Shown in pieces: positions 6,362-14,803 of a stretch of DNA of 35,334 nucleotides. Source of the DNA: Bacillota bacterium (lineage in GTDB: Bacteria > Bacillota_I > Bacilli_A > Erysipelotrichales > Erysipelotrichaceae). Every line of letters begins with the position of its first letter. Positions within the stretch are counted from its first letter, which is position 1. The stretch spans positions 1 through 35,334 of the forward strand of contig JAHFCO010000025.1 in NCBI GenBank assembly GCA_023249475.1. The letters are read 5' to 3'. Both the position numbers and the translations under genes were made by a program. The notes below the pieces were generated by a model, which had not been told where the DNA came from, did not search any database, and saw only the letters and a program-made list of their open reading frames with translations.

Positions 6362-8136
6362 TTGAGTTTGATGATGAAGGAAGTTCCCTGTTGGAGCGTA
6401 CTTTCGACCCGGATGCTTTCACCTAGATGTGTCAGGATTTCCTTGGCGATCGAGAGTCCCAGTCCCGTGGATTTGGCAGAGCGGGCTTTGTCGACCGTGT
6501 AGAAACGATCGAAGATGTAGGGTAGGTCGACAGGATCGATCCCTTCTCCGTCATCCTGGACGATCAAGGTATAGTGGGTCGGGTGAGATTGGAGTTTGAT
6601 CTCGACGTTACCGTTCCTTGGCGTGAACTTGAAGGCGTTGTCGAGAAGGACGGTGAGTACCTGGTCCAAGCGGTCTTCGTTGCCGAGGTAAAGGTTGAAA
6701 GAATCGGAAAGAGTCAAATGAAGCTTGATCCCTTTTTCTTGGGCGATATGAAGATATTTCTCTTTCACGTCGATCAAGAACGGATTCAGGTCGAATTCCT
6801 TCCGCTCGAATCCCTGGGTCGTGGATTGAAGGCGGGAAAGTTCAAGCAGATCGTTGATCAGGCGCGTCAGACGCGCGGTTTCCTTAAGAATCAAGGCATA
6901 GTATTCCTTGCGTTTCTCGTCATCGCGGATCAATCCGTCATGCAAAGGATCAATCAAACCTTTGATCGCGGTCAGCGGCGTTCGTAGTTCATGCGAGACA
7001 TTGGCGACGTAATCCTTACGGAGTTGGTCCAGGCGTTCGCTTTCGGTGACATCCCGGAACAGTCCGACCGATCCGACCAAGACGTTGTTTTCATCCAGAA
7101 TCGGACGTAAAGTAATCCGCAGGATCCGATCCAGGTGGGTGAAGAGGAAGTCCATGTTTTCCTGATTCAACGAACGTCGGATCGCATCCTGGATTTGCGG
7201 GTCGTCGAGGATGGACAGGGCGTGTTGGTTGCCTTCATCGCTCCCGACCACCTGGTAGAACGCCGGATTGACGGTTTGGACTCTCCCCGTCGCATCGAAG
7301 GAAAGGATCCCGTCCCCCATCGACTCGACCAGTTTCATGAGTCGGTCGCGCTCGATCGCGACGTCATTGATCGTTTGACTCAGGTCGCTGCTCAGTTGAT
7401 TGAGCGAACGCCCCAGTTGTCCCAGTTCCCCTTGGTCTTTCACATCCGCCCGTAGGTCGAAGTTCCCCATCCCCATCCCTTGGGCGACGGCGACCATCTT
7501 GTTGATGGGTCGGGTGAAGATTTTCGAGAAGAAATAAATGGGGATCGCCATCAGGAATATCACCGCCAACATGGTCAGCACCAACACGCGGATCAACCCG
7601 TTGAGCGTGGATGTGATCTCATAGGCGGGAAGGATCATGGCGACCGCCCCGACCAGTTTTTGGTTGATGATGATGGGTTCGCCCACGACCAGACTCTCGA
7701 AGTCATGTCCGGTGGCGGTGAACATCGTATTCACGGAGCGGTTGGATAAGAGTTCGGCGGTGATGGCGGAAATTTTGTTCGTATAGTCGATTTCATTGGT
7801 CGTTCCGGGCTGGTCGTGCGAGTTCTCGCTACGGATCGGCCGGGTCGCATAGATGACGATCCCTTCGGTGTTCACGATGATCAATTGGCTGCGGTTGGCA
7901 TCCGATTGGGAAACGATGACCCGGTTCATCGCGTTCTCGTCGATGATCCCGAGGATGTAGTCCTGAACCAAACGGTTCATCGAACGCAACACCGGTTCCA
8001 TTTCCCGCGACTTGATGTCGGTGACCAGATTTCTTCCGATGGGGAGAAAAACCAAAAGCGTCAGGATCAACCCAACGCTAAAGAGGGAGACAAACAAGGT
8101 GAGTAAACGGAAAAAGAGGGTGTGGCGGAATTTCAT
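6346..8136 (-). CDS. Sensor histidine kinase with PAS and HAMP domains
   Basis: A 596-residue membrane kinase in the order TM1 (about 9-31), extracellular sensor domain (32-180), TM2 (about 182-204), HAMP (about 205-258), PAS (about 265-365), HisKA and HATPase. The phosphorylated histidine is H382 in NVSHELRTPL. The N-box asparagine is N500, the G1 box is DDGEG (528-532), and the second glycine box is STGLGL (556-561). This architecture is that of PhoR/ResE/WalK-type kinases. It is translationally coupled to the response regulator upstream: the stop TGA and this ATG share a base (TGATG). The signal is unknown. An extracellular single-Cache-like fold is plausible from its size, but I cannot confirm it. 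Confidence 0.93.
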   Translation of the reverse strand: MKFRHTLFFRLLTLFVSLFSVGLILTLLVFLPIGRNLVTDIKSREMEPVLRSMNRLVQDYILGIIDENAMNRVIVSQSDANRSQLIIVNTEGIVIYATRPIRSENSHDQPGTTNEIDYTNKISAITAELLSNRSVNTMFTATGHDFESLVVGEPIIINQKLVGAVAMILPAYEITSTLNGLIRVLVLTMLAVIFLMAIPIYFFSKIFTRPINKMVAVAQGMGMGNFDLRADVKDQGELGQLGRSLNQLSSDLSQTINDVAIERDRLMKLVESMGDGILSFDATGRVQTVNPAFYQVVGSDEGNQHALSILDDPQIQDAIRRSLNQENMDFLFTHLDRILRITLRPILDENNVLVGSVGLFRDVTESERLDQLRKDYVANVSHELRTPLTAIKGLIDPLHDGLIRDDEKRKEYYALILKETARLTRLINDLLELSRLQSTTQGFERKEFDLNPFLIDVKEKYLHIAQEKGIKLHLTLSDSFNLYLGNEDRLDQVLTVLLDNAFKFTPRNGNVEIKLQSHPTHYTLIVQDDGEGIDPVDLPYIFDRFYTVDKARSAKSTGLGLSIAKEILTHLGESIRVESTLQQGTSFIIKLNKPGV

Positions 8137-8813
8137 CAGATTTCCTCGAACTTATATCCGACGCCGTAGATGGTCTGGATGGCGTCGTGAAGATGGGGCG
8201 GTAGTTTGGCGCGGATCCGTTTGATGTGGGTATCCACCGAACGGGTATCCCCGTAATAGCTGTATCCCCAGACCAGATTGAGGATCTGGTCGCGGGTGAA
8301 GACTTGTGACGGATGGGACATCAACAGGAACAGGATTTCCACTTCCTTCGGGGTCGCGGCGATCGGCACCTGGTTGATCCGGATCGTATAGTTCTGTTGG
8401 TTGACTTCGAGATTCTTGTAGGCGATTTTCTGAACCGTCTTCTTATCACGGCTCTCGCTTAATCGTCTCTGGATCGCCTTGATCCGTGCGATGACTTCCC
8501 TGGCGCTGAACGGTTTCACGATGTAGTCGTCGGCTCCCAGTTCAAACCCGAGGATCCGGTCGATCTCTTCCCCTTTCGCCGTCAGCAACAGGATCGGCAC
8601 ATCCGATTCTTTGCGTATTTCCTTACAGACTTCCAGTCCGTTTTTCTTGGGCATCATGATGTCCAACACGATGAAATCGGGGTTGGCACTGCGAAACGCC
8701 AACAAGGCTTCTTCCCCGTCGGACGCAAACGTCGTCGCATACCCTTCTTCCTTCATGTAGACCCTTAGGGCCTCTTTGACGATCGGATCATCGTCGCAAC
8801 ACAGGATGTTCAT
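8136..8813 (-). CDS. OmpR/PhoB family response regulator
   Basis: A 225-residue DNA-binding response regulator. The receiver domain (1-115) carries the acidic cluster D7-D9, the phospho-acceptor D51 in LDIMMP, T78 and K100 in IVKPF. The C-terminal winged helix (about 128-225) contains ATPKEVEILFLL, the recognition helix region SVDTHIKRIRAKL and the wing GVGYKFE. It is the partner of the kinase that starts at its stop codon. GAGGTGAGTTGA precedes the ATG. The promoter region is short and may share a motif with the msrB promoter region. Confidence 0.95.
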   Translation of the reverse strand: MNILCCDDDPIVKEALRVYMKEEGYATTFASDGEEALLAFRSANPDFIVLDIMMPKKNGLEVCKEIRKESDVPILLLTAKGEEIDRILGFELGADDYIVKPFSAREVIARIKAIQRRLSESRDKKTVQKIAYKNLEVNQQNYTIRINQVPIAATPKEVEILFLLMSHPSQVFTRDQILNLVWGYSYYGDTRSVDTHIKRIRAKLPPHLHDAIQTIYGVGYKFEEI

Positions 8814-8890
8814 TCAACTCACCTCATGGGGGTAGGATAACAGAGAATTGTGGCGGAACTATGGACGCTTTTCGACACTTCACCGCAAGT

Positions 8891-9529
8891 TTATTGCGAT
8901 GCTTGATTCAGATGGATCTGAATGGGTGCCGTCAGTAGGTTCTTGAACTGTGTTTCATACGCTTCGACGGCCGCCGGGTTGTTTAAGGTGATCCCGATCG
9001 AAACGAACTGGACCAACACCCTCCCGTCTTCGAAGGTCTTGACGATGGAGGCGGCGCCTTCCTGTTCGATGATTTCCTGCGCGACTTCCTGCGAAGTGAT
9101 CTGGTAGGAATCATAGACCCAAAGTTCTTCATCATCATAATAGACGATGAAAATCATATCGGGGCTGGGATTGAGAACATGCATGAACGATGGCCAGGTT
9201 TGGATCGGGGCGTCCAGGACGGCGTTGCTTGAGCGGAGTTCGCATCGTGTCGCATTTTCTTCGGCGATGCAGTTCGACTCGCTGGCGAACAAGAGTGAAA
9301 TGGAGGTGAATACCATGGCGTTTTGATTGAGGATGTCGGGGTCGAATTGATCCAGAAGGGCCTGAAGATTCTCCTTTTCTTTCGTCAAGGTCAGCACTTC
9401 GTTTCGTAGTTCGTCGATCTTCGCTTCTTGTTGGGCGATGACTTCTTGGTATGCGGCGCTATTGTCTTCGGCTGGCGTACATCCTGTCAAAAAGAGGATA
9501 AGAATGAGGAAAAGGATGGATTTTTTCAT
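8891..9529 (-). CDS. Lipoprotein of unknown function with coiled coil
   Basis: A 212-residue protein with a lipoprotein signal peptide: two lysines, a hydrophobic run (4-14) and the lipobox LTGC with acylated C17. Residues about 26-62 (repeated E/K/L heptads) form a coiled coil. The remaining 150 residues contain two cysteines (in SNCIAEENATRCEL) that could form a disulfide, and otherwise match no family I recognise. It probably sits on the outer face of the membrane. GGGAGAGCC lies before the ATG. It lies immediately upstream of the two-component pair on the same strand, but has a promoter of its own. Confidence 0.7.
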   Translation of the reverse strand: MKKSILFLILILFLTGCTPAEDNSAAYQEVIAQQEAKIDELRNEVLTLTKEKENLQALLDQFDPDILNQNAMVFTSISLLFASESNCIAEENATRCELRSSNAVLDAPIQTWPSFMHVLNPSPDMIFIVYYDDEELWVYDSYQITSQEVAQEIIEQEGAASIVKTFEDGRVLVQFVSIGITLNNPAAVEAYETQFKNLLTAPIQIHLNQASQ

Positions 9530-9556
9530 GGATGGCTCTCCCTGATTTCAATTTTC

Positions 9557-9562
9557 ATTATA
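9557..9562 (-). promoter_or_regulatory. -10 element of the lipoprotein gene
   Basis: A perfect TATAAT on the minus strand lies 28 bases before the lipoprotein ATG. No good -35 is visible at 16-18 bases. It lies just after the terminator at 9586-9614, so the lipoprotein is not cotranscribed with the reductase gene. Confidence 0.5.
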
Positions 9563-9585
9563 GTCCATCGTCAAAAAAACTGGAA

Positions 9586-9614
9586 TAAAAAACGCGGGAA
9601 TCGTCTTCCCGCGT
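9586..9614 (-). terminator. Strong terminator of the ArsR/reductase operon
   Basis: On the minus strand ACGCGGGAA and TTCCCGCGT form a perfect 9-bp stem with a 5-base loop, followed by TTTTTATT. It lies 8 bases after the reductase stop codon. Confidence 0.95.
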
Positions 9615-9621
9615 CTTATGT

Positions 9622-12093
9622 TTAAATGAATAACGTCGTTCCGACGTTTTCGTTGGATGCGATGTACGTCGCGACGCCACCGTATTCGATCCCGTCGATG
9701 AGTTCTTCTTTCTTGATGCCCATCAGATCCATGGACATCGTGCAGGCGATGAACTTCACGCCCAGATCCAAAGCATTCTTCATCATGACGTCGAGTTGGT
9801 CGACGCCTTTGGTTTTCATGATGCCTTCGATCATCGCTTTCCCCATCCCGCCCATGTTCATGCTGGAGAGCGGAAGTTTGGATGCGCCTCTGGGCATCAT
9901 GACGCCGAACATCTTTTCGATCAGATTCTTTTCGGTGGCGACGTTCTGCGGTTTACGCAACGCGTTCAATCCCCAGAAAGTATAGAAGATGGTGACTTTC
10001 TTGCCTTGGGCGGCCGCGCCTTGGGCGATGATCATGGCCGCCAACGCTTTGTCCAATTCCCCGCTGAACAGAACGATCGTGGCGTTTTCCTGGGTGTTGG
10101 GGGTCAATGCGCCTAAGGTGCAATTGACATCCTTGTGTCCCTTGACGATCTCGGCGATGTACTTGTTGCCTTCGGTCACGTTGGAGACCAAGGTATGACC
10201 ATTACTGGCACTCCAGGTTTCCACGTCCTTCGCGAATCCCGGATCGGTCGCGATGATCTGGATGTGGTCGCCTTCATTGGCTTCCGTGATGGCTTTATAG
10301 GTGGCCATCAAGGGTCCCGGGCATTGCAGCCCGACGACGTCGACAACTTTTCTCTCACTCATGCTCTTCCCCGTGATTTCATCGACTTTCGTATCGACCG
10401 ATTTCTTCGTGGTGCTGAGTTCGTACTTGAACGACTTGTAGGTGGAGTATCCGCCGGAAACGTTGAAGAGTTTGGTGAATCCATTGGCTTTGAGGATGCG
10501 GATCGCGATGTAGGCGCGTAATCCGACCTGGCAGTTGACATAGATCGGTGTGTCTTTGGAGACCTTGATTTCACCGATGCGTTGTCTCAGTTCATCGACT
10601 TCGATGTTGACGGCGCCCGGGAAGTGTCCGGTCGAAAATTCGATCGGCGTACGGACGTCCAATAGGTACGCCCCTTCTTTCGCCAGTTGTTCGACCTGTT
10701 GGACATAGGCGACGCTGTAATCTTGATGCATCACGTTTTCGGCGATATAGCCGAGGATGTTGACCGGATCCTTCGCACTGCTGAAGGGCGGGGCATAGCT
10801 GAGTTCGAGGTCGGAAAGCTGGGTGACTTTCGCCTTCAGCTTGATGGCCGTGGCGATGACGTCGATCCGTTTTTCCGTCCCTTCTTGCCCGACCGCCTGG
10901 GCTCCCAGGATTTCACCCGTTTCCGGATTGAAGAGGAGTTTCAAAGCGATGTTGGTGGCGTTAGGATAATAGGAAGCATGGTTCCCGCGGTGGGCATGGA
11001 TCGCCTGGTTGGGGATTTTCTTCATGTCGAGCAGACGTTGGTTGTTGCCGGTCGCCGCGACGGTCAGGTTGAAGACTTTCAGGACGCTGGTTCCCAAGGA
11101 TCCGTTGTATTGGACGTCGTAGCCGTTGATGATGTCGGCGACGATGCGTCCTTGGCGGTTCGCCGGCCAGGCCAAGGCGATGGCGGTGTCCCCGCCGGTA
11201 ACGACATCTTTGACTTGGATGGCATCCCCGATGGCATAGATATCGCGGATGACTTCACCGGTCGCGGCGTCGAAGGTTCTGAGTTGGGGGTTGGTGGCGA
11301 TGTGTCCGCGCGGTCCGAGTTGGAGTCCGCCGTTCTTCGCCAGTCCGTTCTCGGGGACGACCCCGATGGAGAGGATCAAGAGGTCGGTATCGACTTCCTT
11401 ACCGGATTCAAGATGGATCGTATGTCCGTTGTTGGAGAAGTGGGAAACGCCGTCTCCCAGGACCAGTTCCACCCCATGGGTGTTGAGTTCCTGATGGACC
11501 ATCTGCGCCATTTCGAAATCAAGCGGCGCCAAGACTTGCGGCATCTTTTCGACCAAGGTGACCTTGATGCCTCTCTCGACCAGGTTTTCGGCCATTTCGA
11601 CGCCGATGAACCCGCCCCCGACGACGACCGCCGTCTTGGGTTGTTTTTCTTTGATGAAGTTGTAGATCGCATCCGTATCCGGGATGTTACGCAATACGAA
11701 GAGGTTGTTCGCTTCCTTGATGCCCGGGATCGGCGGTTGGATCGGCTTGGCTCCGGGGGATAGAATCAAAACGTCGAACGATTCGGTGTAGGTCGCGCCG
11801 GTTTGCGTGTTGCGGACGGTGACGAACTTCTCGGTTTTGTTGATTTCGGTGACTTCGTTGAAATTGCGGATGTCGAGGTTGAAGCGTTCGCTCATCCCTT
11901 CGACGGTCTGGACGAACAGTTTGTCGCGTTGCTTGATGACGCCTCCGATGTAATACGGTAGCCCGCAGTTTGCGAAACTGATGTACTCGTCCCGTTCGAA
12001 CAGAATGATCTTGTCTTCTTCGTTTAGACGACGAAGACGTGCGGCTGCGGTCGCGCCTCCCGCGACCCCTCCTACGATAAGAATTTTCTTCAT
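9622..12093 (-). CDS. CoA-disulfide reductase-like flavoprotein fused to rhodanese, TusA and DsrE domains
   Basis: An 823-residue four-part protein for handling persulfide sulfur. Residues 1-450 are a FAD/NAD(P)H disulfide reductase with the FAD-binding GGVAGG (8-13), active cysteine C43 in NCGLPYY, NAD-binding GGGFIG (159-164) and FAD motif YAIGDA (286-291). Residues 460-560 are a rhodanese domain with catalytic C521 in NCQVGLR. Residues 582-650 are a TusA/SirA domain with C591 in LQCPGPL. Residues 670-823 are a DsrE-like domain with a cysteine at C784. All four sulfur-carrying cysteines are intact. Related proteins reduce CoA disulfide, CoA persulfide or polysulfide. Sulfur relay between domains is inferred. 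Coupled to the ArsR gene through an ATGA overlap. Confidence 0.95.
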   Translation of the reverse strand: MKKILIVGGVAGGATAAARLRRLNEEDKIILFERDEYISFANCGLPYYIGGVIKQRDKLFVQTVEGMSERFNLDIRNFNEVTEINKTEKFVTVRNTQTGATYTESFDVLILSPGAKPIQPPIPGIKEANNLFVLRNIPDTDAIYNFIKEKQPKTAVVVGGGFIGVEMAENLVERGIKVTLVEKMPQVLAPLDFEMAQMVHQELNTHGVELVLGDGVSHFSNNGHTIHLESGKEVDTDLLILSIGVVPENGLAKNGGLQLGPRGHIATNPQLRTFDAATGEVIRDIYAIGDAIQVKDVVTGGDTAIALAWPANRQGRIVADIINGYDVQYNGSLGTSVLKVFNLTVAATGNNQRLLDMKKIPNQAIHAHRGNHASYYPNATNIALKLLFNPETGEILGAQAVGQEGTEKRIDVIATAIKLKAKVTQLSDLELSYAPPFSSAKDPVNILGYIAENVMHQDYSVAYVQQVEQLAKEGAYLLDVRTPIEFSTGHFPGAVNIEVDELRQRIGEIKVSKDTPIYVNCQVGLRAYIAIRILKANGFTKLFNVSGGYSTYKSFKYELSTTKKSVDTKVDEITGKSMSERKVVDVVGLQCPGPLMATYKAITEANEGDHIQIIATDPGFAKDVETWSASNGHTLVSNVTEGNKYIAEIVKGHKDVNCTLGALTPNTQENATIVLFSGELDKALAAMIIAQGAAAQGKKVTIFYTFWGLNALRKPQNVATEKNLIEKMFGVMMPRGASKLPLSSMNMGGMGKAMIEGIMKTKGVDQLDVMMKNALDLGVKFIACTMSMDLMGIKKEELIDGIEYGGVATYIASNENVGTTLFI

Positions 12094-12389
12094 GCGATTT
12101 CCTTTCCTTCCTCATTGAAGAGGCATACGATGACCCGGACCACTTCCGGATTCACCAGTTCATAATGGTTGGTGTTCCCGCTACGTTTCACAGACAAGAC
12201 GCCGGCGGATCTGAGCTTGGCAAGATGTTGGGAGACCGCGGATTGCGAGACGTTCAGACATTCTTCCATATGCGAGACGTTGCATGAGCCCTGTTTGAGA
12301 AGCCCGCGAACGATGCACAGACGGATCGGATGAGCCAACACTTTAAGTAGTTCGCTTTTTTGCGTATACAGTTTCTCGTCGAATTCCAT
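12090..12389 (-). CDS. ArsR family winged-helix repressor, probable sulfur sensor
   Basis: A 99-residue ArsR/SmtB-type regulator. The helix-turn-helix spans about 35-63 with SQSAVSQHLAKLRSAG, and a wing follows (65-78). It lacks the classic ELCVCDL metal site. Four cysteines are present (C25, C36, C44, C89). C25 in the helix before the HTH and C89 in the C-terminal helix lie roughly where persulfide-sensing SqrR/BigR-type proteins carry their pair, so thiol or persulfide sensing is plausible but unproven. First gene of the operon with the sulfur-handling reductase, overlapping it by four bases. GGAGGTACACC precedes the ATG. A perfect dyad inside its promoter is the likely autoregulatory operator. 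Confidence 0.93.
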   Translation of the reverse strand: MEFDEKLYTQKSELLKVLAHPIRLCIVRGLLKQGSCNVSHMEECLNVSQSAVSQHLAKLRSAGVLSVKRSGNTNHYELVNPEVVRVIVCLFNEEGKEIA

Positions 12390-12409
12390 GGTGTACCTCC
12401 TAGTCCATT

Positions 12410-12441
12410 AGTATATTAGATTTTTCTAATATACTTGTCAA
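12410..12441 (-). promoter_or_regulatory. Promoter of the ArsR/reductase operon with embedded operator
   Basis: On the minus strand TTGACA (12436-12441), a 17-base spacer and TAATAT (12413-12418) form a strong promoter. AGTATATTAGA (12410-12420) and TCTAATATACT (12425-12435) form a perfect 11-bp inverted repeat with a 4-base centre that fills the spacer and covers the -10. A repressor bound here would block RNA polymerase, which fits the ArsR protein encoded directly downstream. Confidence 0.88.
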
Positions 12442-12685
12442 TACATCGACAACCGAAAAGAAGACGAAACGAAAAAGTTCCGCTGCCACGGAACCTTTTC
12501 TTGAAACAAATCATCCGATCTTTGTGAAGATTGAAAGGAAACATACGAGTGACGGCGATTCATTGAAATTCATCCAGGAGGGGGAGATCGCCATCGACTC
12601 GGGGGATGGTGTGATGTACTTGTCGAACACTGTTAGTATCGCTGATCAAGATGTCGCGAATGTGTCATCAAGACGAAAAAACGGT
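12442..12685. other. Spacer between two operons, no gene found
   Basis: These bases separate the ArsR promoter from the terminator of the DprA-like gene. Apart from the hairpin at 12472-12499 they hold short open frames on both strands with no recognisable domain, no good ribosome binding site and no repeat. I see nothing else that I can support. Confidence 0.5.
12472..12499. terminator. Bidirectional hairpin terminator
   Basis: AAAAAGTTCCG (12472-12482) and CGGAACCTTTT (12489-12499) pair over 11 bp, with one G-U, around CTGCCA. Both strands end in a T-run, so it could stop transcription from either side. It isolates the ArsR promoter from readthrough from the right. Confidence 0.65.
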
Positions 12686-12686
12686 G

Positions 12687-12714
12687 AAAAAAAGAGAAGC
12701 ACGACGTGCTTCTC
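12687..12714 (-). terminator. Terminator of the WYL/DprA-like operon
   Basis: On the minus strand GAGAAGCAC, GTC and GTGCTTCTC form a perfect 9-bp hairpin followed by TTTTTTT. It overlaps the stop codon of the DprA-like gene. Confidence 0.92.
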
Positions 12715-13609
12715 AAGCGAACTGTTTGATCATGGCCATCAGTTCTTCATCGGAGTCGACGGAGATGATGTAACGGCTATCGATGAATTTCAAGGAAAGG
12801 AGGATGTATTTGGGAAGGATGACCGGTTTATGCAACGCGACGCAGTAACCGGCTTCGCGATGGGCGCTCCCCCCTTCTTTGGCGCTCATGACGACCGACA
12901 CTTTTCCGATCGAGGCCAACATCCTGCCGATCAGTTCCGACTCGCTTTTCAGCATGCCCGCCTGGGTCGGAGGGAACGGGGAAAGGGTCAAGGACGGCGG
13001 CGAGAAAAGTTGGCGTTTGATGGAAGCGCTCAGGCTTCCTTCCACGAAGGATTTGACCAAGGGCATATGCAGAAGCGTGATGCTGGGGAAACGGTTCTCC
13101 TGGGAGGCCGCCTGGACGCAGGTGTCAAGCGGATCGTCGAAACCCGACATCACGATGTATCCTTCTTTCCCCAAGGCTTCGCTCAGGTTCTTCGCATGGA
13201 TCATTTCTTTCTCGTTGGCGCTCCGGCTCCCGACGATCGCGATCTTCGGATGTTTGCGGTTCAACAACGAAAGGTTCCCGCAGCCATACAGAAACAAAGG
13301 CGCTTCCTCTTTCAAATCCTGAAGCAAGCTCGCGGGATATTCCTCGTCGAACTTACTGATGATCTTCGTATTCGGTAGCAACTTCGCGAACGCCCCGACG
13401 GTTTCCCGTTGGATCATCTGGAACACTTTCGGATAGTCCTGGATGAATTTGGATGCCGGGCAATAGTTGAAATAGAATTCGGAAACCTGGAGAAGTTCGT
13501 GAAACCTATCACGAGTAATCATTTGGTTCAACTTCGCATCGTCCTGCACCAGTTTGCGCAGGATCTCGAAGTTGATCGCGATTTCCCGATTCCGTTGATA
13601 ATGATTCAC
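12713..13609 (-). CDS. Divergent DprA/SLOG-superfamily protein
   Basis: A 298-residue protein related to the DNA-processing factor DprA, which loads RecA onto incoming single-stranded DNA. The family frame is visible: YPASLLQDL (91-99), APLFLYGCGN (103-112), the Rossmann strand KIAIVGSRSA (122-131), GYIVMSG (150-156), SELIGRMLASIGKVSVV (224-240) and EGGSAHREAG (245-254), then KPVILP. The DprA motif with invariant GID and histidine after SG is replaced here by FDDPLDTCVQAA, so nucleic-acid binding may be altered. The start is GTG with AAGGAG upstream, 15 bases after the WYL stop. It is either a degenerate natural-competence protein or a SLOG-type sensor or effector regulated by the WYL protein. 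Confidence 0.78.
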   Translation of the reverse strand: MNHYQRNREIAINFEILRKLVQDDAKLNQMITRDRFHELLQVSEFYFNYCPASKFIQDYPKVFQMIQRETVGAFAKLLPNTKIISKFDEEYPASLLQDLKEEAPLFLYGCGNLSLLNRKHPKIAIVGSRSANEKEMIHAKNLSEALGKEGYIVMSGFDDPLDTCVQAASQENRFPSITLLHMPLVKSFVEGSLSASIKRQLFSPPSLTLSPFPPTQAGMLKSESELIGRMLASIGKVSVVMSAKEGGSAHREAGYCVALHKPVILPKYILLSLKFIDSRYIISVDSDEELMAMIKQFA

Positions 13610-13624
13610 ACGTTTCTCCTTGGT

Positions 13625-14605
13625 TTATACGTCGTAGATTCCACTTGTTTTATGGATCATTTCCTTAAACCGGTCGACGGCATTCTGCGGTCCGACCAGT
13701 TTCATTTTGTCTTCGAACTGGAAAATCCAAGCCATGAACGTCGGGCTGAAGACGATCGGTACGCTGACCAGGAACCGTTTCTCCCCATACGGGGTCAATA
13801 CCACGTCGGATCCGAAACGGTCGAAGATGACCCCGATCAAATCATGGCTGCAATCGAGTTCGACCTTCATTTCTTCGCCGCCGAACATGTTGAAGATTTT
13901 CTGACAGTATTCGCGGACATCCTTGTCCGCCGGCAGTTCTTCGAAATGTTCCTCGCACATCGCCACATCGACCATCTTGTCGACGCGATAATTGACGAAC
14001 TTGGCGTATTTCTCATGGTAGGTCACCAGATAGTAGTTTTCATCGTCCCAGACCAGGATGCAAGGCGTCGCGATGTAGGGTTGTCCGTTTTTGCGGAACT
14101 TGACTTGTTTATCGACATCGATGTCGAAGTAGCGGAAGCTCACTTTACAGCGGTTGGCGATCGCGTTGTGAAGGATGTCGACGCTGTAGTAGATTTTCTC
14201 GTTGGTCGTTTTGAGCCGGTTGGTGACGTAGACCCGGTTCAGTTGTTTCGCCTGGTTCTCGCTGGCCAATCCGTTGATCTTGCGGATCAATTCGTCGCTC
14301 TTCTTTTGGGTGATGAATTTCGAATATTGGACGGCGTCGACCAAAAGCTTCAACTCGGGGAGTTCGAATTCGCGCGACCCGACGAAGTACCGGTTGCGTT
14401 TTTCCCGGTTACAGAGGATGTCCACCCCGTACTCTTTCAGCAGTTCGATGTATTCATAGATGCTTTTGCGCTCGCTGCTTAGGCCCATCGACTGTAATTC
14501 GTCGATGATCTCCTGCACTGTCACCGGATGTTCCTCATCCGTCTTCTCCAACAAAAACCTGAGTACATACAAAAGTTTAAGTTTACTGTTCCCGGTCGTG
14601 GTCAT
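13625..14605 (-). CDS. WYL-domain transcriptional regulator (YafY-like)
   Basis: A 326-residue regulator. The N-terminal winged helix (about 8-72) has LLYVLRFLLEKTD and SERKSIYEYIELLKEYG, typical of HTH_11. The WYL domain (about 140-210) contains YIATPCILVWDDENYYLVTY with the YYL triplet at 191-193, then NYRVDKM with R207. A C-terminal WCX-like extension follows (about 230-326). WYL domains bind ligands such as nucleic acids or nucleotides, and many control defence or DNA-damage genes. It is the first gene of a two-gene operon with the DprA-like protein. A dyad overlapping both promoter elements suggests autoregulation. Confidence 0.92.
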   Translation of the reverse strand: MTTTGNSKLKLLYVLRFLLEKTDEEHPVTVQEIIDELQSMGLSSERKSIYEYIELLKEYGVDILCNREKRNRYFVGSREFELPELKLLVDAVQYSKFITQKKSDELIRKINGLASENQAKQLNRVYVTNRLKTTNEKIYYSVDILHNAIANRCKVSFRYFDIDVDKQVKFRKNGQPYIATPCILVWDDENYYLVTYHEKYAKFVNYRVDKMVDVAMCEEHFEELPADKDVREYCQKIFNMFGGEEMKVELDCSHDLIGVIFDRFGSDVVLTPYGEKRFLVSVPIVFSPTFMAWIFQFEDKMKLVGPQNAVDRFKEMIHKTSGIYDV

Positions 14606-14626
14606 CGTTCAATCCTCGCTCATTCT

Positions 14627-14661
14627 ATTGTACTCTATCACGATTTTTATCTCAAGAGTAC
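14627..14661 (-). promoter_or_regulatory. Promoter and candidate operator of the WYL/DprA-like operon
   Basis: On the minus strand TTGAGA (14650-14655) and TACAAT (14627-14632) are 17 bases apart. GTACTCT (14630-14636) and AGAGTAC (14655-14661) form a perfect 7-bp inverted repeat with 18 bases between. One arm touches the -35 and the other the -10, the expected layout for repression, probably by the WYL protein itself. Confidence 0.75.
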
Positions 14662-14803
14662 AGAAACAAGGACAATTTAGCCGTGGCAGTAACCCAACCT
14701 TGCTTATTTTACCTCATTTTTCACGATTGGAACGTTTTTTCGCTTCAACCGTCAAAAACCCGTCCTGAAATCGTTCGCTTGGCCAAGCCCTGGGAGCGGG
14801 ATA

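Noticed and set aside
10687-11763. A 358-codon open frame on the plus strand
   Set aside because: It is antisense to the well-supported reductase gene, has Asp/Gly/Arg-rich low-complexity composition, and shows no domain or ribosome binding site. The same applies to long plus-strand frames at 12524-13378, 13409-14482, 22641-23303 and 25326-26141.
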